From contig JAUWLK010000189.1 of the NCBI GenBank assembly GCA_030613745.1, positions 1-5,354 on the forward strand: 5,354 bases of DNA, read 5' to 3'. Under the pieces are notes generated by a model. The model was given only the letters and a program-made list of their open reading frames with translations. It was not told the origin of the DNA and did not search any database. The translations under genes and the position numbers were made by a program. The stretch comes from Flavobacteriaceae bacterium. GTDB taxonomy: Bacteria; Bacteroidota; Bacteroidia; Flavobacteriales; Flavobacteriaceae. Positions within the stretch are counted from its first letter, which is position 1. The number at the start of each line of letters is the position of its first letter. This document shows, in pieces, positions 1-5,354 of this stretch.

Positions 1-4
1 AATT

Positions 5-36
5 AAAAAAAGTTACCTAATTAGATAACTTTTTTT
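5..36. terminator. Bidirectional intrinsic terminator at the left edge
   Basis: A perfect 11-bp inverted repeat (5-15 pairs with 26-36) encloses a 10-nt loop. The arms end in A7 and T7 runs, so the hairpin has a T-tract in both directions. The stem is weak, with a single G-C pair, but the form is typical of AT-rich flavobacteria. It probably ends transcription from a gene left of the window and separates it from hsp20. Confidence 0.6.
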
Positions 37-50
37 ATTAACCTGATAAC

Positions 51-70
51 AATCAATTATTTCATTGATT
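51..70. promoter_or_regulatory. Inverted repeat upstream of the hsp20 promoter (possible operator)
   Basis: AATCAAT (51-57) and ATTGATT (64-70) form a perfect 7-bp inverted repeat with a 6-bp spacer. The repeat ends 7 bp before the TTG (-33) element of the hsp20 promoter, where an activator or repressor dimer could bind. It does not match CIRCE (TTAGCACTC-N9-GAGTGCTAA). In DNA this AT-rich a repeat of this length may arise by chance, so the regulatory role is inference. Confidence 0.25.
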
Positions 71-77
71 CCTGTCA

Positions 78-108
78 TTGTATGATTTTAATATGAATAA
101 TAACTTTG
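78..108 (+). promoter_or_regulatory. Bacteroidota sigma-A type promoter of hsp20
   Basis: TTG at 78-80 (-33 element) and TAACTTTG at 101-108 (-7 element) are separated by 20 bp. This matches the Bacteroidota/Flavobacterium consensus TTG-N17-23-TAnnTTTG exactly. Transcription would start near 113-116, giving a leader of about 30 nt, which is very AT-rich and too short for a ROSE-type RNA thermometer. The box is the housekeeping type, so any heat control would need an additional regulator. Confidence 0.75.
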
Positions 109-146
109 TATTTATAAAAATTAGTATTAATTAAATCTATAATATC

Positions 147-590
147 ATGACTTTAGTGAAATTTAAAAAACACCGTTTACCTTGGTACGACACTATGTTT
201 ACCGATTTATTAGGTACAGATAGGTTACTTACCAGTGATTTTTTTATGGAAAACAAATGGATTCCTGCAATGAATATTAAAGAAACAGATAAACATTTTG
301 AAATAGATGTTGCAGCTCCTGGTTTTACAAAAAAAGATTTTGACATTTCCATTGAAAATGGAGTACTTTGTGTTTCTGCAGAGAATAAGGAAGAAATTGA
401 AGAGAAAAAAGATGATTACACTCGTAGAGAATTTAATTATAACTCATTTTCACGTTCATTTACATTGCCTGAAAATGTAAATGAAGATGAAAAAATGGAT
501 GCTACATATAAACATGGTATCTTAAAAATAGTTTTAGTTAAACTTCATGAAGATGAAATCACTCACAAAAGAGTTATTGAAATTTCTTAA
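147..590 (+). CDS. Small heat-shock protein, Hsp20/alpha-crystallin family
   Basis: This is a 147-residue cytoplasmic ATP-independent holdase chaperone. Such proteins form oligomers that bind unfolding proteins during heat or other stress and pass them to DnaK/ClpB. A short aromatic N-terminal arm (1-38) is followed by an alpha-crystallin domain at about 39-133. That domain holds the APGF motif (57-60), the FSRSFTLPENV strand region (101-111) and the hallmark A-x-x-x-x-G-I-L element ending in GIL (124-126). The C-terminal tail carries the oligomerising I-x-I motif as IEI (144-146). Length and layout are normal for bacterial class A/B sHsps. The ATG at 147 fits the promoter at 78-108 and leaves the whole N-terminal arm in frame; there is no Shine-Dalgarno, as is usual in this phylum. 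It is probably monocistronic because a strong terminator follows at once. The family call is firm, but client range and inducer cannot be read from sequence. Confidence 0.95.
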   Translation: MTLVKFKKHRLPWYDTMFTDLLGTDRLLTSDFFMENKWIPAMNIKETDKHFEIDVAAPGFTKKDFDISIENGVLCVSAENKEEIEEKKDDYTRREFNYNSFSRSFTLPENVNEDEKMDATYKHGILKIVLVKLHEDEITHKRVIEIS

Positions 591-601
591 ATCTTTTAAT
601 T

Positions 602-633
602 AAACTAGGGAGAAAATCTCCCTAGTTTTAATT
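602..633 (+). terminator. Rho-independent terminator of hsp20
   Basis: A 12-bp perfect stem (602-613 with 617-628) around an AAA loop contains a GGGAG/CTCCC core and runs into a TTTTAATT tract. It starts 12 nt after the hsp20 stop codon. It is the most GC-rich hairpin in the window and should stop most hsp20 transcription, though some read-through into the next gene is possible. Confidence 0.85.
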
Positions 634-681
634 CAAACGGGTTATGATATAAAGAATGTTTAATATTTCAAAAAAAAGAAA

Positions 682-1095
682 ATGAAAAAAAAATTGTACA
701 AATTTCATGATCAAACAATGCAATGGTTAAATGAATTAGAATTTTTACAAGACGAGCAAAAATTTTTAGAAAATTTATTGATTTCACACTTTTTAGATTT
801 GAGCACTCCAAAATTATATGAGCCGACTAAAAGAGTTATAAAAAAATTAAAAGATGCTGAAAAAAAAGGAGATGAAATGTATGATATCATTCAAACACAT
901 AATAAACATTTGGCAACTTTAATGGAAAGTATTCACCTTAATGGTAATAAAGAGTTTAAAAAAGAACACAAACAAATTAAAAATGATTTTAAAATTTATG
1001 TTTTAAATTTTAAGCATGTTAAAAAGAAAATATTTGAAATGATAAAAGAAATAATGAAACTGCACAAACAAAAATTATTACTAGAAGAACAATAA
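682..1095 (+). CDS. Conserved-looking all-helical protein of unknown function
   Basis: The 137-residue product has no catalytic motif I can name. It is very rich in Lys, Glu, Leu and Phe, has no cysteine and only two prolines (43 and 48), and has no signal peptide or membrane segment, so it should be a soluble cytoplasmic helical bundle. Three helices are suggested at about 6-38, 45-85 and 90-135. The first bears an H-x5-W-x2-E-L-E-F-x2-D-E pattern (residues 9-25). This resembles, from memory, a group of short Bacteroidota hypothetical proteins beginning with a similar W/L/E/F helix. The ATG at 682 follows an A-rich leader, the usual flavobacterial start context. No consensus promoter is visible between the hsp20 terminator and this start, so expression may come from read-through or a non-housekeeping sigma factor. 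A stress role is only guilt by association with hsp20. The length, helical periodicity and own terminator support a real gene. Confidence 0.8.
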   Translation: MKKKLYKFHDQTMQWLNELEFLQDEQKFLENLLISHFLDLSTPKLYEPTKRVIKKLKDAEKKGDEMYDIIQTHNKHLATLMESIHLNGNKEFKKEHKQIKNDFKIYVLNFKHVKKKIFEMIKEIMKLHKQKLLLEEQ

Positions 1096-1144
1096 ACCTA
1101 AAAAAATATTTTTTGCAATATTCCCCTCCTCATTAATTTGATAT

Positions 1145-1173
1145 CAAAAAGGTTGCTTTTTGCAACCTTTTTG
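1145..1173. terminator. Shared bidirectional terminator between convergent units
   Basis: CAAAAAGGTTGC (1145-1156) pairs perfectly with GCAACCTTTTTG (1162-1173) around a T5 loop. The stem gives a T5 tract in both directions. It lies 49 nt after the stop codon of the + strand helical-protein gene and 13 nt after the stop of the - strand GH13 gene. It therefore serves both the hsp20-side unit and the alpha-glucan operon. Confidence 0.85.
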
Positions 1174-1186
1174 GTTATTAAAAAAT

Positions 1187-3064
1187 TTAATCTGTATTTT
1201 CTAATTTTAAAATAAAAGAGGTTAAAGGTTCTAGCTTTAAATTCACATTTCCAATTGCATCTTTAATAACTAATGCTGAAGATATTTTATTGTACAATTG
1301 ATCTGTTACTTTGTAATTACCACCTTTTAATTTCCAGGATGTAATTACAGATTTTGGAATTTTTAAAGAGATCTCATAAGTTTCTGCCTCATCAAAATTT
1401 GTTATTATAATTAGTTTTTCATCATCAGACCAACGTACAAATGAAAATAAGCGATGATTGTAATTTTCAGAATTTGTACGATTATAACTATGAATTTCTT
1501 CATAATAACCCATTAAGGCACTACTATTAATTGTAAAATTCAATAACCTTTTGTAAAAATCACGTAGTTCTTTTTCACTTTCAGATAACTGACCACCATC
1601 AAATTTTTTATTATTCATCCAACGTTGATGATGTGGAACACCAATGTAATCAAACATAGATGTACGTGTTTCTGTACCAAATCCTGCATTTTCAGATCCA
1701 GGTTCTCCAACTTCTTGCCCGAAATAAAGTAATGTAGGAGAAGAGCTTATGGTTGTAGAAACTACCATGGCTGGTTTTCCTTTTTCTGCTAATCCTGTAA
1801 AACCATTACTAGCAATACGCTGTTCATCATGATTTTCTAAAAAATGTATCATGTGGTGTTCAATGTCTGATAAATCATTTTGTATTTGAGGGAGATTATC
1901 TGTTAATCCATGACCTTGAACAATATGTTTTATAGTATCATAAAATGCAACTTTATCATACAAATAATCCATTTTCCCTAAATGGATATAATCACGATAT
2001 AAAGAAGGATTATAAATCTCTGCTAAAAGAAAAGTATTTGGATATTTCATTTTAATGGAAGAATTCATATAACTCCAAAATTCTACAGGTACCATTTCTG
2101 CCATATCAAAACGAAGACCATCAACTCCTTTTTCTAACCAATAAAATGCAATGTCTTTAAATTTTTTCCATGAATCAGGAACGTCTTTATTTTTCCAAAA
2201 AGTCACATGTTCTTCAACTCCTTTTTTATCAAATCCTTCAGGGAGTGTATCAAAATCTTTAGTTCCATCAGGTTTAATCCCGTAGTTTATTTTTACTGTT
2301 TCATACCAATCATTAGAATCTGGTTGTGCTAAACGAGAACCATTGCCAGTCCACTTTGCAGGAATTTCTTTAAATTTTCCGTCTGCAAGAGAATTTTTTT
2401 CTCCTCCCAAAGGCAAATAATTATTTTTCCATGAAGGTACTTTAAAATTTTCTCCTACTACATAATAAAAATTGTTGTTCTTTTTATAGGTAACATTTTT
2501 ATCATCATCAACTCCAAAGTCACTTACACCCTCTGGATTTGATTTTCCTTCATATTTACGAGCTATGTGATTTGGTACAATATCTATTACCACTTTCATT
2601 CCAGCTTTATGGGTACGTTGAATTAGTTGTTCAAATTCTTCCATTCGATTTGACGGATCTACTGCAAGATCTGGATCAACTTGATAATAATCTTTCACGG
2701 CGTAAGGTGAACCGGCACGCCCTTTTACAATATCTGGGTCGTCATTACTTATACCATATTTTGTGTAATCTGTAATAGTTGCATGATGTAATATACCTGT
2801 ATACCAAATATGTGTAATGCCTAAATTTTTAATTTCCTGAAGTGCTTTGTCAGTAAAATCATTAAACTTACCAACACCGTTTTCTTCAATTGTACCCCAA
2901 GGTTTATTTGTAGTATTTTCATTTCCAAACAAGCGAGTAAAAACCTGATAAACAACTTTTTTTTGTTCTTTCATTACCTCTTCTGATTTGGGTTCTTTTG
3001 TCATTTTCTCGGTACAATTTGAAAAAATTAGTACGATTAACAAACTGTAAATAATTTTTTTCAT
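1187..3064 (-). CDS. GH13 alpha-amylase-family lipoprotein, exact activity unassigned
   Basis: The 625-residue enzyme should hydrolyse or rearrange alpha-1,4-glucans with retention. The N-terminus is a lipoprotein signal peptide (KK, hydrophobic 4-15) with the lipidated Cys at 17, although the lipobox FSNC is loose. The GH13 (beta/alpha)8 barrel begins at about 38 (VYQVFTRLFGN). Conserved region I is DIVPNH (161-166), region II GLRFD with nucleophile Asp320, region III acid/base Glu349 in LLAEIY, and region IV NHD with Asp413, so all three catalytic residues are present. A long domain B insert spans about 170-290. A beta-sandwich domain C follows from about 525. The segments IWYTGILHHAT (86-96) and YFGQEVGEPG (447-456) resemble a widespread Bacteroidota alpha-amylase-family group known to me only as uncharacterised. 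After Asp320 the sequence is MAEM, not the AxKH of typical amylases, so specificity may differ. It is the last gene of the operon, 5 nt behind the MalS-like gene. Periplasmic or surface location is unresolved. Confidence 0.9.
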   Translation of the reverse strand: MKKIIYSLLIVLIFSNCTEKMTKEPKSEEVMKEQKKVVYQVFTRLFGNENTTNKPWGTIEENGVGKFNDFTDKALQEIKNLGITHIWYTGILHHATITDYTKYGISNDDPDIVKGRAGSPYAVKDYYQVDPDLAVDPSNRMEEFEQLIQRTHKAGMKVVIDIVPNHIARKYEGKSNPEGVSDFGVDDDKNVTYKKNNNFYYVVGENFKVPSWKNNYLPLGGEKNSLADGKFKEIPAKWTGNGSRLAQPDSNDWYETVKINYGIKPDGTKDFDTLPEGFDKKGVEEHVTFWKNKDVPDSWKKFKDIAFYWLEKGVDGLRFDMAEMVPVEFWSYMNSSIKMKYPNTFLLAEIYNPSLYRDYIHLGKMDYLYDKVAFYDTIKHIVQGHGLTDNLPQIQNDLSDIEHHMIHFLENHDEQRIASNGFTGLAEKGKPAMVVSTTISSSPTLLYFGQEVGEPGSENAGFGTETRTSMFDYIGVPHHQRWMNNKKFDGGQLSESEKELRDFYKRLLNFTINSSALMGYYEEIHSYNRTNSENYNHRLFSFVRWSDDEKLIIITNFDEAETYEISLKIPKSVITSWKLKGGNYKVTDQLYNKISSALVIKDAIGNVNLKLEPLTSFILKLENTD

Positions 3065-3069
3065 TGTTG

Positions 3070-4737
3070 TTATTTTTTTTCTAATAAAACTATATCAAAA
3101 GGTGTATTTAGATTAGCACTTCCATTTTTTACAGTAACTTCTTTTTCAGAATATTTATCTATCAAAACATCTCCATCTTTAAAAATAAGAGAAATATTAA
3201 TTTGTTTACTTCCTATTGGTAAATCTAGACCAACAATTATCTTATCAAAAAAGTTATCTGTTTTTAAAGTCCGACTAAAAACATAAGGTGTTTTTGAAAT
3301 CATATGATGAATTCCAACTCCGATAGCAGGGTGATCTCTTCTAAACTGTCCTAATTTTTGCCAGTGATTTAAAATTTCTTGTGTTTTTTTGTCAGAATTA
3401 ATTTGTTCCCAATTCATATTTGAACGTAAAGTTGCATCACCTTCTGTTCCTTCAATAATTAAAGAACGAGCTGATTCGTCACCATAATAAACTTGTGAAA
3501 TTCCCGGGCTAAGCAATAATTTAGTAGCAGTTTCAATTGATTTTTTTCTTTCTTTATCAAACGGATCTCCATCATCATGTGAAGTTAAATAATTTATTAC
3601 AGTATTACCTTTTATCTCATTATTTAATATGTTTGAATATCTTAAAAAATTTTCTTCATAATCATTTTTGGAATTATATTTGAATTCAAAATTAATCATC
3701 GCATCAAATCCGTAATCAAAGTAATTCACTTTTTTATCTCCAAAATCAAAAGCTTTTGCATTGCTTATATTATAGCCATAAACTTCGGCAAAAAGAAAGA
3801 AATTGTTATCATCTAGTACTTTATCAGGATGACTTTTTTTCCATTCCGCGAAAGCGAAATCACACTGTTCTTTAAAATCACTCCAAACCGATTCTTCAAT
3901 ATGTTTTACAGTGTCAGCTCTGTAGCCATCAATACCAAACTCTGTAATATAATCGGTTAGCCATTTGATGATATAAAAACGAGGAGCTCTTGGATATCCT
4001 GTACGTTCAAAAAACGCATCTAACTCGGCAATTTCTTGCTCGTACCTACCTTCATTTTTCCATTTTTGTACTAAAAAATCAGGTAATTCTACATTTTGAT
4101 CACTTTCTGTCAATATATCGGGTAAATTTTTGACTAGAGTACATGCAGTTGTAGTTTTATAGCTTTGGTAATTACACTGTGGTTCAGTTCTTACCCAATC
4201 ATTTGGCCATACAGTATCTAGATCTGTTACAGGTCCAGTATGGTTTATAACAGCATCCATTACAATTCTTATTCCATTTTTATGTGCAACATTAACAAGT
4301 TCATGTAAATCTTCTTTTGTCCCAAAATTTGGATCTAAAGCAGTCCAATCTTTAGTCCAGTACCCATGAAATCCATAAGTAAAACCTGTTCCTTCATCTG
4401 TTCCTCCATGAATCTGTTCAACAACAGGAGTAAACCAAATTGCATTAATTCCTAGATCTGTAAAATAACCTTCCTCAATTTTTTGAATAATACCTTTAAT
4501 ATCACCACCTTCAAAATCTCTTAATATTGCTGTTTCTTTTGTTCGATTATAATTGATATCATTGGTTTGATCTCCATTATTAAATCGGTCAGTTAGTAAA
4601 AAATATAAATTGGCTCCTTCCCAAATAAAAGGTGTTTGAATTTTAGTTTCTACCTTCGCTATTTCTTTTTGTTTAGGATTATCACAACTAATAAGTAGCG
4701 TGACGATATAAATTATTGAAATAAATATTTTTTTCAT
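3070..4737 (-). CDS. MalS-like alpha-amylase (GH13, probably subfamily 19), lipoprotein
   Basis: This 555-residue enzyme probably cleaves alpha-1,4 links in maltodextrins and starch. It has a good lipoprotein signal (LISC, lipidated Cys18), so it is envelope-anchored, unlike soluble periplasmic E. coli MalS. The barrel starts almost at once with LLTDRFNNGD (47-56). GFHGYWTKDWTALDPNFG (122-139) is strongly MalS-like. Region I is DAVINH (161-166), a region-V-like LPDI lies at 205-208, region II is GYRADTVKH with nucleophile Asp275 and Lys278-His279, acid/base is Glu318 (FAEVYG), and region IV is SHDD with Asp388. The end of the barrel (YYGDES 417-422, RSNMNW 438-443, HWQKLGQFRRDHPAIG 458-473) again recalls MalS. 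A short domain C covers about 475-553. It lacks the longer N-terminal part of E. coli MalS. Cys188 and Cys199 lie close together in domain B and could form a disulfide. The gene is 5 nt upstream of the other GH13 lipoprotein and 95 nt downstream of the SusA-like gene. The subfamily call comes from recalled motifs. Confidence 0.92.
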   Translation of the reverse strand: MKKIFISIIYIVTLLISCDNPKQKEIAKVETKIQTPFIWEGANLYFLLTDRFNNGDQTNDINYNRTKETAILRDFEGGDIKGIIQKIEEGYFTDLGINAIWFTPVVEQIHGGTDEGTGFTYGFHGYWTKDWTALDPNFGTKEDLHELVNVAHKNGIRIVMDAVINHTGPVTDLDTVWPNDWVRTEPQCNYQSYKTTTACTLVKNLPDILTESDQNVELPDFLVQKWKNEGRYEQEIAELDAFFERTGYPRAPRFYIIKWLTDYITEFGIDGYRADTVKHIEESVWSDFKEQCDFAFAEWKKSHPDKVLDDNNFFLFAEVYGYNISNAKAFDFGDKKVNYFDYGFDAMINFEFKYNSKNDYEENFLRYSNILNNEIKGNTVINYLTSHDDGDPFDKERKKSIETATKLLLSPGISQVYYGDESARSLIIEGTEGDATLRSNMNWEQINSDKKTQEILNHWQKLGQFRRDHPAIGVGIHHMISKTPYVFSRTLKTDNFFDKIIVGLDLPIGSKQINISLIFKDGDVLIDKYSEKEVTVKNGSANLNTPFDIVLLEKK

Positions 4738-4832
4738 GGTTGTAGTTTAGTGTTAATATTTTGTTTTTACACAAATACGATAGTTTATCACAGAATAATT
4801 AATATATTTTTAGAAAAGGGATTTAAAAAAAA
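4738..4832 (-). promoter_or_regulatory. Intergenic gap with a weak possible internal promoter
   Basis: The 95-nt gap between the SusA-like and MalS-like genes contrasts with the 5-nt gap that follows. Read on the - strand it holds TATTTGTG (4777-4770), which misses the TAnnTTTG box at one conserved position and would start transcription about 25 nt before the MalS-like ATG. No TTG is seen at the right distance upstream, and there is no terminator hairpin. The genes are therefore probably co-transcribed, and an internal promoter is only a possibility. Confidence 0.2.
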
Positions 4833-5354
4833 TTAGTAAAGCTCTAAAACCATTGATTTTTTACCTTCAATTGTTAATTTTTCAGCTAAATTTATTTCTT
4901 TTTCAGTAAATATATCTTTTCCTTTTTTATAATTTTTAATTCCTTCTTTAAACCTTGTTAGATTTAAAGTTTGGGATTCAGGATTATTATTGATTACAAC
5001 CATTACAGTTTCGTTTTCATTTATTCTAAAATATACATATACATTATTTTGAGGAACAAATTGTACGGTCTTTCCTGTGTGAATAACCTTTTTATCTTTT
5101 CTCCAAGTTAATAGTTTTTTAGTAAAAGAATGGTAAGCTTCTTGAGTTTTGGTTCTATCATTTTGGGTAAAAGCATTTTTAGAATCACCTTGCCATCCAC
5201 CAGGAAAATCTCTACGAATATCACCATCACCATGTTTGTTTTTATCACCCAACATACCAATTTCATCACCATAATAAAGCTGTGGTATACCACGAATAGT
5301 TAAAATAAGTGTTATTACTAACTTATATTTATCAATATCACTTTGGTAAATTTC
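4833..5354 (-). CDS. SusA-like neopullulanase/cyclomaltodextrinase (GH13), C-terminal part only
   Basis: The open frame continues to the window edge without a stop, giving 173 visible residues; the true start lies outside. The ATG at 5255 is an internal Met (visible residue 34), since the preceding 33 codons encode the conserved end of the GH13 barrel, including RGIPQLYYGDE (visible 21-31). The following DGDIRRDFPGGWQGD (visible 43-57) and LLTWRKDKKVIHTGK stretches closely resemble, from memory, Bacteroides SusA and related cyclomaltodextrinases. A beta-sandwich C-terminal domain (about visible 85-173) ends in SMVLELY. The catalytic Asp/Glu/Asp residues and any signal peptide lie upstream and cannot be checked. 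SusA of about 600 residues is a periplasmic enzyme that hydrolyses imported maltooligosaccharides and pullulan or cyclodextrins, and that role is inferred here. It heads the visible part of the alpha-glucan operon. Confidence 0.88.
   Translation of the reverse strand, partial: EIYQSDIDKYKLVITLILTIRGIPQLYYGDEIGMLGDKNKHGDGDIRRDFPGGWQGDSKNAFTQNDRTKTQEAYHSFTKKLLTWRKDKKVIHTGKTVQFVPQNNVYVYFRINENETVMVVINNNPESQTLNLTRFKEGIKNYKKGKDIFTEKEINLAEKLTIEGKKSMVLELY

Noticed and set aside
41..146. CIRCE/HrcA operator or RNA thermometer controlling hsp20
   Set aside because: No TTAGCACTC-type repeat is present, and the predicted leader of about 30 nt is too short and AT-rich for a ROSE element.
137..352. 71-codon open frame on the - strand
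   Set aside because: It lies antisense inside hsp20, whose family and promoter are clear. The peptide has no recognisable motif, so it is a shadow frame.
682..1095. Phage, toxin-antitoxin or defence role for the helical protein
   Set aside because: No partner gene, nuclease motif, transmembrane segment or mobile-element sign is present. Only helical propensity can be seen.
1101..1114. 14-bp palindrome AAAAAATATTTTTT after the helical-protein gene
   Set aside because: It is simple A/T sequence of a kind expected by chance in this composition. A better terminator lies just downstream.
2539..2775. 78-codon open frame on the + strand
   Set aside because: It is antisense to the catalytic region of the GH13 lipoprotein gene, has no promoter and no sensible domain.
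4833..5255. A complete 140-residue gene starting at the ATG at 5255
   Set aside because: The 33 codons upstream are open and encode the GH13 barrel end (RGIPQLYYGDE), so this is the tail of a longer gene cut by the window edge.
5108..5293. 61-codon open frame on the - strand
   Set aside because: It overlaps the SusA-like gene in another frame. The in-frame reading of the SusA-like product carries the conserved GH13 motifs instead.

Overview
The window is strongly AT-rich DNA that looks like a member of the Bacteroidota, most likely Flavobacteriia. The evidence is an exact TAnnTTTG promoter box with an upstream TTG, A-rich translation leaders without Shine-Dalgarno sequences, two Bacteroidota-style lipoprotein signal peptides, and a run of Sus/mal-type alpha-glucan enzymes. 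The assignment rests on these features and not on a database match.

The window has two convergent halves. The left half, on the + strand, begins with a symmetric terminator hairpin (5-36). A consensus promoter (78-108) then drives a small heat-shock protein of the Hsp20/alpha-crystallin family (147-590), which is closed by a strong terminator (602-633). After it comes a lysine-rich, all-helical protein of unknown function (682-1095). The right half, on the - strand, is the 3' end of an alpha-glucan utilisation operon. In transcription order it holds the C-terminal part of a SusA-like neopullulanase/cyclomaltodextrinase cut by the window edge (5354-4833), a MalS-like alpha-amylase lipoprotein (4737-3070), and, 5 nt further on, a second GH13 lipoprotein of a Bacteroidota family whose exact activity I do not know (3064-1187). 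The two halves meet at a shared 12-bp bidirectional terminator (1145-1173).

The three GH13 enzymes probably work together. The two lipoproteins would sit on the cell envelope, either periplasmic or surface-exposed, and cut starch or maltodextrins. The SusA-like enzyme would degrade imported oligosaccharides. The SusC/SusD transporter, regulator and GH65/GH97 enzymes usual in such loci are not in this window and may lie beyond the right edge. The left half is a stress-protein unit with no evident link to glucan metabolism.

I see no mobile element, CRISPR array, RNA gene or clearly new system. The points most worth checking are the GH13 lipoprotein with an atypical conserved region II, the uncharacterised helical protein after hsp20, a small inverted repeat just upstream of the hsp20 promoter, and a C-rich tract in the 3' UTR between the two halves.
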